A stretch of DNA of 58,568 bases. Origin: Anaerolineae bacterium. GTDB lineage: Bacteria; Chloroflexota; Anaerolineae; Aggregatilineales; UBA2796. A model generated the notes under the pieces. It saw only the letters and a program-made list of their open reading frames with translations. It was not told the origin of the DNA and made no database searches. The position numbers were made by a program, and so were the translations under genes. Position 1 is the stretch's first letter, and each line of letters starts with the position of its first letter. Location: NCBI GenBank assembly GCA_025055255.1, contig JANWYI010000009.1, forward strand, positions 16,992 through 75,559, given 5' to 3'. Positions 16,188-23,369 of this stretch are shown here, in pieces.

Positions 16188-17810
16188 ATGGTCAATGCAC
16201 CTGATCAACTATGGTGGCAACGGGCAGTCATCTACCAAGTCTACCCACGCAGCTTTCAAGATACCAATCATGACGGCATTGGCGACTTAGAAGGCGTGCT
16301 GCGCCGCCTTGACTATCTGAGTGAGACGCTCGGCGTGGACGCAGTCTGGCTCTCGCCGTTCTATCCGTCACCAGATGCTGACTTCGGCTACGATATCACG
16401 GATTTTAAGGCAGTTGATCCGCGGCTTGGCACGCTGGAGACTTTTGACAGGCTGCTGCGCGAGATTCACGCGCGCCACATGCGCTTGATCATAGATTTGG
16501 TCGTCACGTATACGTCCGATCAACATCCATGGTTCATTGAGTCGCGCCGCTCGCGCCAAAGTGCCAAGCGCGACTGGTTCATGTGGGCAGACGCTAAGCC
16601 TGATGGCTCGCCGCCGAATAATTGGCTGAGCGCGTTTGGCGGCAGCGGCTGGGAATGGGATGCTCAGACAGAGCAGTATTATTACCATTCATTCACTAAA
16701 CATCAGCCTGACCTGAATTGGCGCAATCCAGAGGTGCGCGAGGCAATGCTGGACGTGGCGCGCTTCTGGCTAGAGCGCGGCGTGGACGGCTTTCGCGTAG
16801 ATGCAGCGCATTGGATTCTGAAAGACCCTGAGCTGCGCGACAATCCGCCGAACACAGCGCCGCGTCCGCTTGTGGCACGCTCATTGGGCGAGTATGACTC
16901 GCAGCTGCACTTGTACGACAAAGGACATCCTGACTGCCATGAGGTCTTTCGCGCTTATCGCCGTTTGATTGACTCTTACAGCACGCCTGAGCAGCCGCGC
17001 TTCGCCATTGGCGAGATTCACGTTTTTGACTGGCAAGAATGGGCAAAATACTACGGCGTGCAGCTTGATGAGCTGCACATGCCGTTTAACTTTGCCTTAG
17101 TCGGCGCGCCGTGGCAGCCTGAGGTCGTACGGAGCGTTGTGGAAGGCATGGAAGGCGCTTTGCCGCACGGCGCTTGGGGCAATTACGTGCTGGGCAACCA
17201 CGATGAGGCGCGCCTTGCCAGCCGCATTGGAGAGGCACAGGCGCGTGTGGCGACCTTGCTTCTGCTGACCTTGCGCGGCACGCCGACAATGTATTACGGC
17301 GATGAACTCGGTATGGTCAACGGCGTTCTCACGCCTGAGCAAATCCGCGATCCTTGGGGAAAAAACGATCCTGCGCTTGGACGCGATCCTGCGCGCACGC
17401 CGATGCAATGGGACGCTTCGCCGAACGCAGGTTTCTGCGCTGAGCATGTGACGCCTTGGTTGCCCGTCAATCCTGATTATCCGATGCGCAACGTGGCAAC
17501 ACAGCTGGCAGAGCCGCGCTCGATGCTCAATTTCGTGCGTCATTTGCTGCGCCTGCGCCAAAACAGTCGCGCGCTGCAGCAAGGCACGTATCGGACGTTA
17601 GAGAGCGCGCCACAAGGCTGCTATGCCTACTATCGCAGCACTGAGTCAGAGCGGCTAGTCGTAGCGCTCAACTTCACTGACCAAGAGGTCAGCTTGCACT
17701 TGCCGAGCAGCGGTCGTGTGCTGATCTCAACGCACATGGATCGCAACGAACGTTTTGAGCGCGAACTTGTCTTACGCGCCGACGAAGGATGTCTGGTTGC
17801 GCTAGGCTAG
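16188..17810 (+). CDS. GH13 family alpha-glucosidase / oligo-1,6-glucosidase-like
   Basis: 540 residues, cytoplasmic, with the (beta/alpha)8 glycoside hydrolase 13 layout. Catalytic residues are in place: nucleophile Asp205 (GFRVDAAHW), acid/base Glu276 (FAIGEIHVF) and Asp339 (VLGNHDEAR). The N terminus (WWQRAVIYQVYPRSFQDTNH) and length match the exo-acting alpha-glucosidase subfamilies that release glucose from short oligosaccharides. Region I reads DLVVTYTSDQHPWF, where the family has DxxxNHTSDQHPWF, so the conserved Asn-His pair is Thr107-Tyr108. GAGAGG precedes the ATG. The stop overlaps the converging gene in a shared CTAG. Confidence 0.88.
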   Translation: MVNAPDQLWWQRAVIYQVYPRSFQDTNHDGIGDLEGVLRRLDYLSETLGVDAVWLSPFYPSPDADFGYDITDFKAVDPRLGTLETFDRLLREIHARHMRLIIDLVVTYTSDQHPWFIESRRSRQSAKRDWFMWADAKPDGSPPNNWLSAFGGSGWEWDAQTEQYYYHSFTKHQPDLNWRNPEVREAMLDVARFWLERGVDGFRVDAAHWILKDPELRDNPPNTAPRPLVARSLGEYDSQLHLYDKGHPDCHEVFRAYRRLIDSYSTPEQPRFAIGEIHVFDWQEWAKYYGVQLDELHMPFNFALVGAPWQPEVVRSVVEGMEGALPHGAWGNYVLGNHDEARLASRIGEAQARVATLLLLTLRGTPTMYYGDELGMVNGVLTPEQIRDPWGKNDPALGRDPARTPMQWDASPNAGFCAEHVTPWLPVNPDYPMRNVATQLAEPRSMLNFVRHLLRLRQNSRALQQGTYRTLESAPQGCYAYYRSTESERLVVALNFTDQEVSLHLPSSGRVLISTHMDRNERFERELVLRADEGCLVALG

Positions 17811-18736
17811 TGACGCGCTTCCCATTCGCGCATGATATTGGTCAAAAACTCGCGCACGTCAGGGTCAATCACTTCAGCGATGCTATCGTAGAAGTGCCCG
17901 TCTACTTCGATGCGCACACCGTGGTCAAGCGTTGGACGGATGTGAATGCTGCGCGTTGAAAAGGGCGAATCGAGCAGGCGCGCCTGCAAAAACTCCTCAA
18001 TCTGAACGGCAATACCGCTCGGCTGCTCTGGCTCAGCAGGCTTAGACCTGCCAAAAAGACCGCGTCTAGTTGACTCGGCAACAGGAGTTGGCGTAGGCGC
18101 GCTTAGTGACGGCGTGCTTGACGCAGAAACTGGCTTGGGCGCTGCAGCGCTCGGCAAGTTGATCATGGCACTGAGCGTGCGCACAACTGCCTCAAAGCGG
18201 CGCCGCTGCTCAGGATTGTTGATAGCAGCGGCGTGGCGATAGTACTGACCGCCAATCTGGATGATCAGGCTGCCATCGCTGATATCGCGCCATATGCGCA
18301 TTACTTCAACAGCGTCTTCAGGTAGGTTGACGGGCTGATTGTCAGTCATCTCAGGCATAGGCATCCTCTCTTCGTGGGCAACAGCTGCAGGCGACGGCAC
18401 AAGTGCTTGCGAGGCAGGCTCGACGCTTGGCAGAGGTAAGGTTTGTGCAGGCGCAGCACCGCTGATTAACAGGTCAAGGTCAGGCTCTGGCAGACGTGAG
18501 GCTTGCATGAAGCGACTCAGGCGCGAGACTATAGGCATAGCGACAGGTTGAACAGGTTGCGCGCTCTGCGCCTGACTGAGCGCCATGCGCGCGCGACGGC
18601 GGCGCTCAGCAGCGCGCCGAAAGATGATCGCCATCATGACTACATACAAGCCGCCGAGAAGCAGAATAGAGATCGGCAGCCATGCCGCTTGAGAGAAGAG
18701 CTGGGCAAAAAAATCAAGTTCGCTTGAGCCGCTCAC
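17807..18736 (-). CDS. Membrane-anchored protein of unknown function
   Basis: About 309 residues from the GTG at 18736. One N-terminal helix (AAWLPISILLLGGLYVVMMA) is followed by a basic stop-transfer segment, a long Pro/Ala/Ser linker, a small domain around IWRDISDGSLIIQIGGQYYR and a conserved-looking C terminus (GVRIEVDGHFYDSIAEVIDP). That places most of the protein in the cytoplasm. A TTG at 18781 extends the frame, but a minus-strand TATAAT (18786-18781) overlaps it, so the GTG with an AGAGAGGA leader is preferred. The function is not recognised; tandem VDG-type domains may bind nucleic acid or protein, which is speculation. Confidence 0.6.
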   Translation of the reverse strand: MSGSSELDFFAQLFSQAAWLPISILLLGGLYVVMMAIIFRRAAERRRRARMALSQAQSAQPVQPVAMPIVSRLSRFMQASRLPEPDLDLLISGAAPAQTLPLPSVEPASQALVPSPAAVAHEERMPMPEMTDNQPVNLPEDAVEVMRIWRDISDGSLIIQIGGQYYRHAAAINNPEQRRRFEAVVRTLSAMINLPSAAAPKPVSASSTPSLSAPTPTPVAESTRRGLFGRSKPAEPEQPSGIAVQIEEFLQARLLDSPFSTRSIHIRPTLDHGVRIEVDGHFYDSIAEVIDPDVREFLTNIMREWEARH

Positions 18737-18810
18737 GCTTGACGAACGTCCTCTCTGTTCTGCCAGACGCTTCAAAGGCAATTATAGCGCAGATTGAGCG
18801 GACTTGGCTC

Positions 18811-18839
18811 TTGCCAAGCACTGTGTGTTGCTCTATAAT
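18811..18839 (+). promoter_or_regulatory. Promoter of tRNA-Val
   Basis: TTGCCA (18811-18816), 17-bp spacer, TATAAT (18834-18839), ending 14 bp before the tRNA. Confidence 0.8.
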
Positions 18840-18853
18840 GTAACGTACAAGCT

Positions 18854-18927
18854 GGGTCGTTAGCTCAGTTGGTTAGAGCGCGTCGTTGACATCGACGAGG
18901 TCAGAAGTTCGAGTCTTCTACGACCCA
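18854..18927 (+). tRNA. tRNA-Val (GAC)
   Basis: A 74-nt cloverleaf. The acceptor GGGTCGT pairs with ACGACCC and the discriminator is A. The anticodon stem is CGTCG/CGACG with loop TTGACAT, anticodon GAC. The T loop is TTCGAGT. CCA is not encoded. Confidence 0.95.
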
Positions 18928-18930
18928 CAC

Positions 18931-18955
18931 AGGCGCACAAAGCGCCTCTTTTTTT
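18931..18955 (+). terminator. Intrinsic terminator of tRNA-Val
   Basis: A 6-bp GC-rich stem (18931-18936 with 18942-18947), a 5-nt loop, then C and seven Ts. Confidence 0.85.
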
Positions 18956-18981
18956 GCCACGCGCCCGCCTTACGCTACAAT
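18954..18981 (+). promoter_or_regulatory. Promoter of the ACP/acyl-AMP ligase operon
   Basis: TTGCCA (18954-18959), 16-bp spacer, TACAAT (18976-18981). The -35 box overlaps the T run of the tRNA-Val terminator. Confidence 0.65.
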
Positions 18982-19021
18982 AGCCGCGATCTTGAAAGGC
19001 TGGGAGAGAGACGCAGCGCTC

Positions 19022-19267
19022 ATGAGTGCCGAAATCCGCGAGGCAGTGCGCACGTTCATTTTGAACCACATCCTGCGCCGTCCGAACTACAAGCTAGGTG
19101 ACGACGACTCGCTAATCAAAGGCGGCTTGATGGACTCGTTCTCGCTTGTGGAAGTCCAGCTCTTCATCGAAGAGACCTACGGCTTTCGTCCTGACGATGT
19201 AGACATGACCGTCGAAAAGATGGATACCGTTCGGATGATCGCCGATTATGTCGCAGCACGCTGCTAG
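19022..19267 (+). CDS. Acyl carrier protein-like protein
   Basis: 81 residues. The four-helix ACP fold is suggested by length and by the phosphopantetheine attachment motif MDSFSLVEVQLFIEETYGF, with the modified Ser in the D-S-x-S context. ACPs carry acyl chains on a thioester. A TTG at 18992 gives a longer reading; the ATG at 19022 after a GAGAGA-rich leader is preferred. Its last 20 bp overlap the downstream acyl-AMP ligase gene, so the two are translationally coupled. Together they look like a loading module that activates an acid and puts it on this ACP. Confidence 0.85.
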   Translation: MSAEIREAVRTFILNHILRRPNYKLGDDDSLIKGGLMDSFSLVEVQLFIEETYGFRPDDVDMTVEKMDTVRMIADYVAARC

Positions 19268-20960
19268 ATTCGTCTTGTTACACACTCGCTCTGCCTACCA
19301 GAGCCTGCTAGAGCGCGCTGCACAGCACTACCGTGAGCGTCCTGAGGCGACCGCTGTTGTTTTTGTGCCTGTGGGCAACGCGCCGCACAGACTGATTAGC
19401 TATCGTGAATTTTTTGATAATGCAGCGCGCTATGCTGAGACGTTGCGAGGCATCGGCATCGGACGACATGACCTCGCCATTTTGGTCATGGATCACTCTG
19501 AGGCGCTGCTCTACGCCTTCTGGGGCGCCTTGATGCTCGGCGCCATGCCGTCAATTTTTCCGTTTCTCTCAGATAAGCTCGACCCGACGATCTACTTTGA
19601 GCGCGTGCGCCTGCTGATCAGTCACTCAGGCGCCAAAGTTGTGATCGCCTCTGCGCAATACGCTGAGTCGTTAGCTGCGTTGAACACAGGCGTGCCAATT
19701 GTGAGCGAGTCGGCGCTGCAGCCGAGCGAAGGTGCGCCGCAGTTCAACTTCGAGGTGCGCGGCGAAGATATCGCCTTTCTGCAGCACAGCAGCGGCACTA
19801 CAGGCTTGCAAAAAGGCGTGGCGCTCTCGCACGGCGCCGTGCTGAATCAAATTGCCAGCTACAGTGAGGCAATTCGCCTGCGCGAAGATGACTGCATTGT
19901 TTCATGGCTGCCGCTTTACCATGACATGGGACTGATCGCCGCGTTCGTCTTGCCGCTCGTACAGGGCATCCCGCTCGTGCTGATTTCGCCGCATCACTGG
20001 GTGCGCGACCCAAAGGTCATGTTACATGCGATCAGCCAATATCGCGGCACGCTGTGTTGGTTGCCGAACTTCGCCTATAACTTTCTGGCGCAGCGCGTGC
20101 GCGATAACGCATTGGAAGGCGTCAGCCTAGCGAGCATGCGCGCCTTCATCAACTGCTCTGAGCCAATGCGCGCCGATAGTCACCGCCAATTTGCAGCGCG
20201 CTACGCGCCATATGGCGTGAAGCCTGAGATGTTGGCGACTTGCTACGCTATGGCTGAAAATACTTTCGCTGTAACGCAAGGCGGCATTGACTCGCTGCCC
20301 AACATTGACCTGATCAGCCGCGAGGCGCTCAGCACGCAGCACATCGCGCGTCCTGCTGTTGAAGGCGAGTTAGCTATCGAGATGCTCTCGTGCGGCACGC
20401 CGATTCCAAATTGCGAAATTCAAATCGTGGACGAAGCGCGCCAACCGTTGCCTGAGCGTCACGTCGGCGAGGTGGCTGTGCGCAGCGACAGCATGTTGAG
20501 CGGCTACTATCGCCGTCCAGACCTGACCGAGCAGGCGATGTTCAACGGCTGGTACCTGACAGGCGACTACGGTTACATTGCGAATGGCGAGCTGTACATC
20601 ACTGGACGCAAGAAAGACTTGATCATCGTTGGCGGCAAGAACATCTACCCGCAAGACCTTGAGGCAATCGCCAACGAAGTCAAAGGCGTTAAAGCGGGAC
20701 GCACAGTCGCTTTTGGCGTGGAAGATGAGCGGCTCGGCACAGAATCCATCGTCATGGTCTGCGAGGCAGAGACGGACGATGAAGACGAGCGCTTTGAAAT
20801 TGCGCGCCAAGTGCGCATGCGCGTAGCGCAGGAGACCGACGTGACGCTAGGCGACGTCTACATCGTGGACGCGAAGTGGCTGCTCAAAACGAGCAGCGGC
20901 AAGATCGCGCGCGGCGCCAACCGCGAAAAATATCTGCGCGAGCGCAACGCACAGACATGA
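19248..20960 (+). CDS. Acyl-AMP ligase / AMP-dependent synthetase, FAAL-like
   Basis: 570 residues of the ANL adenylating superfamily. The ATP-binding loop is SSGTTGLQKGV (residues 181-191). Later motifs are AMAENTF, the YLTGDYGYIANGELYITGRK core with hinge, IIVGGKNIYPQDLE, and the C-terminal LKTSSGKIARG with the catalytic Lys. It adenylates a carboxylic acid; fatty-acyl-AMP ligases then pass the acyl group to an ACP rather than to CoA. The overlap with the ACP gene favours that use. Substrate and end product are unknown because no polyketide, peptide or lipid assembly genes are next to it. Confidence 0.85.
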   Translation: MSQHAARFVLLHTRSAYQSLLERAAQHYRERPEATAVVFVPVGNAPHRLISYREFFDNAARYAETLRGIGIGRHDLAILVMDHSEALLYAFWGALMLGAMPSIFPFLSDKLDPTIYFERVRLLISHSGAKVVIASAQYAESLAALNTGVPIVSESALQPSEGAPQFNFEVRGEDIAFLQHSSGTTGLQKGVALSHGAVLNQIASYSEAIRLREDDCIVSWLPLYHDMGLIAAFVLPLVQGIPLVLISPHHWVRDPKVMLHAISQYRGTLCWLPNFAYNFLAQRVRDNALEGVSLASMRAFINCSEPMRADSHRQFAARYAPYGVKPEMLATCYAMAENTFAVTQGGIDSLPNIDLISREALSTQHIARPAVEGELAIEMLSCGTPIPNCEIQIVDEARQPLPERHVGEVAVRSDSMLSGYYRRPDLTEQAMFNGWYLTGDYGYIANGELYITGRKKDLIIVGGKNIYPQDLEAIANEVKGVKAGRTVAFGVEDERLGTESIVMVCEAETDDEDERFEIARQVRMRVAQETDVTLGDVYIVDAKWLLKTSSGKIARGANREKYLRERNAQT

Positions 20961-21001
20961 GCGCTCCTGCATAGGCGCATCAGCTGGACAGTTGCGAAAA
21001 C

Positions 21002-21030
21002 TTGACGCACTCCTGCCATTCTGCTATTTT
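21002..21030 (+). promoter_or_regulatory. Promoter of dprA
   Basis: TTGACG (21002-21007), 17-bp spacer, TATTTT (21025-21030). Confidence 0.5.
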
Positions 21031-21065
21031 GATTAGCCTAGCAACGTCCAGTGAGAGCAGTGAGC

Positions 21066-22181
21066 GTGTCCGCAGAGGCTTTACACAGCTGGCTTGCCTT
21101 CAATCAAGTGCGCGGCGTGCGCTGGACGCACATTCACGCCTTGCTAGAGCGCTACGGCTCAATTGAGGCGGCTTGGCACGCACCGCAAGCGGCATTCTAC
21201 CAAGTAGGTCTGCCAAAGCAAGCCATAGAGATGCTGCTGCAAGTCCGCAACACATACGATGCCGACGTCGCCCTGCGCCATTTAAGACAGCTCGGCGTGC
21301 GCTTGCTACCGATCACTGAGCCTGACTATCCGCTGCTCTTGCGCCAAATCCCTGACCCGCCATTTCTGCTCTACGTGCGCGGCACGCTCCAAGCCGAAGA
21401 CCAGAATGCTCTGGCTGTTGTCGGCACGCGCAGTGCCACTGAGTACGGCAAGCGCATGACAGCGCACCTCGTTGAGCCGCTCGCCAAGCATGGCGTGACC
21501 ATTGTCAGCGGCTTAGCACACGGAATTGACTCGTTGGCGCACCAAGCAGCGTTGCGCGTTGGCGGACGCACTATTGCTGTGTTGCCATGTGGGATTGATC
21601 GGCTCTATCCCGCTGATCAGGGCGAGCTGGCAGCACAGATCATGGCGCATGGCTGCTTGATCAGCGAGTTTCCGCTTGGCACAAAGGCAGAGCCGCATAA
21701 CTTTCCGCAGCGCAACCGCGTGATCAGCGGACTGTCATACGGCGTCCTAGTCGTTGAGGCGTCTGAGAGGAGCGGCGCGCTGATCACAGTGGACTGCGCG
21801 CTAGAGCAAGGGCGCGAGGTCTTTGCAGTGCCAGGCAATGCGCTCTCGCCTGCCAGCAGCGGCACTAACGCGCTGATCCGCAGCGGCGCGACGCTCACAA
21901 CCAGCGCTGCGGACATTCTGGATGCGCTGAGCGCAGCACGTACAGCCGCTGTTACCTCTAAAGTTGCGCCGCAACCTGTCAATTACACGCCTGAAAATGC
22001 TGACGAAGCCTGTGTGCTGCGTTGTTTGCAAGCTGATCGAGCGCGGCACATTGATGACATTGTGCGGCACAGCGGCTTGCCTGTCAGTCGTGTCAGCGCT
22101 GTGCTGACAATCCTAGAGGTAAAAGGAGTTATCTGCCAAGTGAGCGCACAACGCTACAGCCTCGCTTTGGCGGCAAAATAA
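21066..22181 (+). CDS. dprA: DNA processing protein DprA/Smf
   Basis: About 371 residues. DprA loads RecA on incoming single-stranded DNA during natural transformation. An N-terminal helix-hairpin/SAM-like part (WLAFNQVRGVRWTHIHALLE) is followed by the Rossmann DprA core with VVGTRSATEYGKRM, SGLAHGIDSLAHQAAL and PQRNRVISGL. A C-terminal winged helix follows (IVRHSGLPVSRVSAVLTILE). GTG codons at 21051, 21060 and 21066 are all in frame. 21066 is chosen because GAGAG lies at a fair distance upstream and the resulting N terminus (SAEALHSWLAFN) resembles relatives; certainty is limited. No other competence gene is nearby. Confidence 0.92.
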   Translation: MSAEALHSWLAFNQVRGVRWTHIHALLERYGSIEAAWHAPQAAFYQVGLPKQAIEMLLQVRNTYDADVALRHLRQLGVRLLPITEPDYPLLLRQIPDPPFLLYVRGTLQAEDQNALAVVGTRSATEYGKRMTAHLVEPLAKHGVTIVSGLAHGIDSLAHQAALRVGGRTIAVLPCGIDRLYPADQGELAAQIMAHGCLISEFPLGTKAEPHNFPQRNRVISGLSYGVLVVEASERSGALITVDCALEQGREVFAVPGNALSPASSGTNALIRSGATLTTSAADILDALSAARTAAVTSKVAPQPVNYTPENADEACVLRCLQADRARHIDDIVRHSGLPVSRVSAVLTILEVKGVICQVSAQRYSLALAAK

Positions 22182-22196
22182 CATGGAGTTTTCGCA

Positions 22197-23258
22197 ATGT
22201 CAGAAAATTTTTACGCCCTGATCATGGCAGGTGGTGGTGGCACGCGCCTTTGGCCCCTCAGCCGCCAAGATCGCCCTAAACAAATGTTACCGCTGACTGA
22301 AGAGCGCACCATGTTCCAAGTAACTGTGGAACGCCTGCGCGACCTTCTGCCTGACAAACGCATTTTCGTGGTCACAGGTGAGGACATTGCAGGCGCGTTG
22401 CATCAAAGCACGCCGTTCTTGCCCTTCGAGAACTTCATCATCGAGCCGTTCGGACGTGACAGCGGACCGGCAGCTGGACTAGGCGTCCTGCAGATCGCCA
22501 AGCGCGACCCTGAGGCTGTGATCGCCATTCTCTCCGCTGATCATCACATTGCCAATGAAGAAGCCTTCCTGCAAGCCTTGCGCGCTGCTGAGGTCTATGC
22601 GCGGCAAGGCTACATCGTCACACTCGGCATTCCGCCGAGCTACCCTGCCACAGGCTTTGGCTACATCGAGCGCGGCGAACAGCTTGGCGAGGCATATGGC
22701 TTAGCGGTCTACCGCAGCTTGCGCTTCACTGAGAAACCTGATGAGGCAACGGCTGCCGTCTTTTTGAGCAAAGGCACCTACAGCTGGAACGCCGGCATGT
22801 TCATCATGACGGCAACGCGCGCCAAGCAAGAGTTCGCGCGGCAACAACCTGCCATGTACGCCTTGCTGGAGCGCGCTGTGGCGCAGCCTGATGAACTGCG
22901 CTCGGTCTGGGAGCAAATGCAGAAGCTCTCACTCGACTACGCTATTATGGAAGGCGCGCAGCAAGTCGCTGTCATCCCTGTCCAAATCGGCTGGAGCGAC
23001 GTCGGCACGTGGTCAACGCTCTTCGAGGTCTTGGCGCGCGATGAGGACGATAACGTGGTGCGCGGCGGCGAACACATCCGCATTGACACGCGCAGCACGC
23101 TGATCGTCAGCGACCGTCTGGTCGTCACCATCGGCGTCAGCAACCTTGTCATTGTAGACACAGGCGACGTCGTCTTGGTCTGCGATAAAGATCGCGCGCA
23201 AGACGTGCGCGAGGTCGTCAAGCAGCTCAAGGCGCAAGGCAAAGACGATCATCTATGA
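22197..23258 (+). CDS. manC: Mannose-1-phosphate guanylyltransferase
   Basis: 353 residues. It makes GDP-mannose from mannose-1-phosphate and GTP, a precursor for glycans and glycosylated surface polymers. The nucleotidyltransferase signature AGGGGTRLWPLSRQDRPKQ is at the N terminus, with FIIEPFGRDSGPAAGLG, SADHHI and FTEKPDEATA further on. Only the guanylyltransferase and short beta-helix parts are present; the cupin phosphomannose isomerase domain of bifunctional forms is absent. A TGGAG site lies before the ATG, 15 bp after the dprA stop, and the two genes are probably co-transcribed. Confidence 0.92.
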   Translation: MSENFYALIMAGGGGTRLWPLSRQDRPKQMLPLTEERTMFQVTVERLRDLLPDKRIFVVTGEDIAGALHQSTPFLPFENFIIEPFGRDSGPAAGLGVLQIAKRDPEAVIAILSADHHIANEEAFLQALRAAEVYARQGYIVTLGIPPSYPATGFGYIERGEQLGEAYGLAVYRSLRFTEKPDEATAAVFLSKGTYSWNAGMFIMTATRAKQEFARQQPAMYALLERAVAQPDELRSVWEQMQKLSLDYAIMEGAQQVAVIPVQIGWSDVGTWSTLFEVLARDEDDNVVRGGEHIRIDTRSTLIVSDRLVVTIGVSNLVIVDTGDVVLVCDKDRAQDVREVVKQLKAQGKDDHL

Positions 23259-23307
23259 GCAAAGCGCGGCACGTTGGCTCGCCGAAGCCGACGTGCCGAT
23301 CTGCTCA
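23256..23307 (+). terminator. Long hairpin after manC
   Basis: A 13-bp stem (23267-23279 with 23286-23298, one G-U) and a 6-nt loop. A further 5-bp outer helix is possible (23256-23260 with 23303-23307). There is no T run, so it may be a terminator or an RNA-stability element. Confidence 0.55.
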
Positions 23308-23316
23308 GCAACGTAC

Positions 23317-23322
23317 TATAAT
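23317..23322 (+). promoter_or_regulatory. -10 element of the FakA-like gene
   Basis: A perfect TATAAT with only a weak -35 (TGCCGA, 23294-23299) 17 bp upstream. Confidence 0.5.
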
Positions 23323-23369
23323 TAGTAGTGTTTTAACAATAAAGGTTCAACAGTGAAGCCAGTCAGCCT

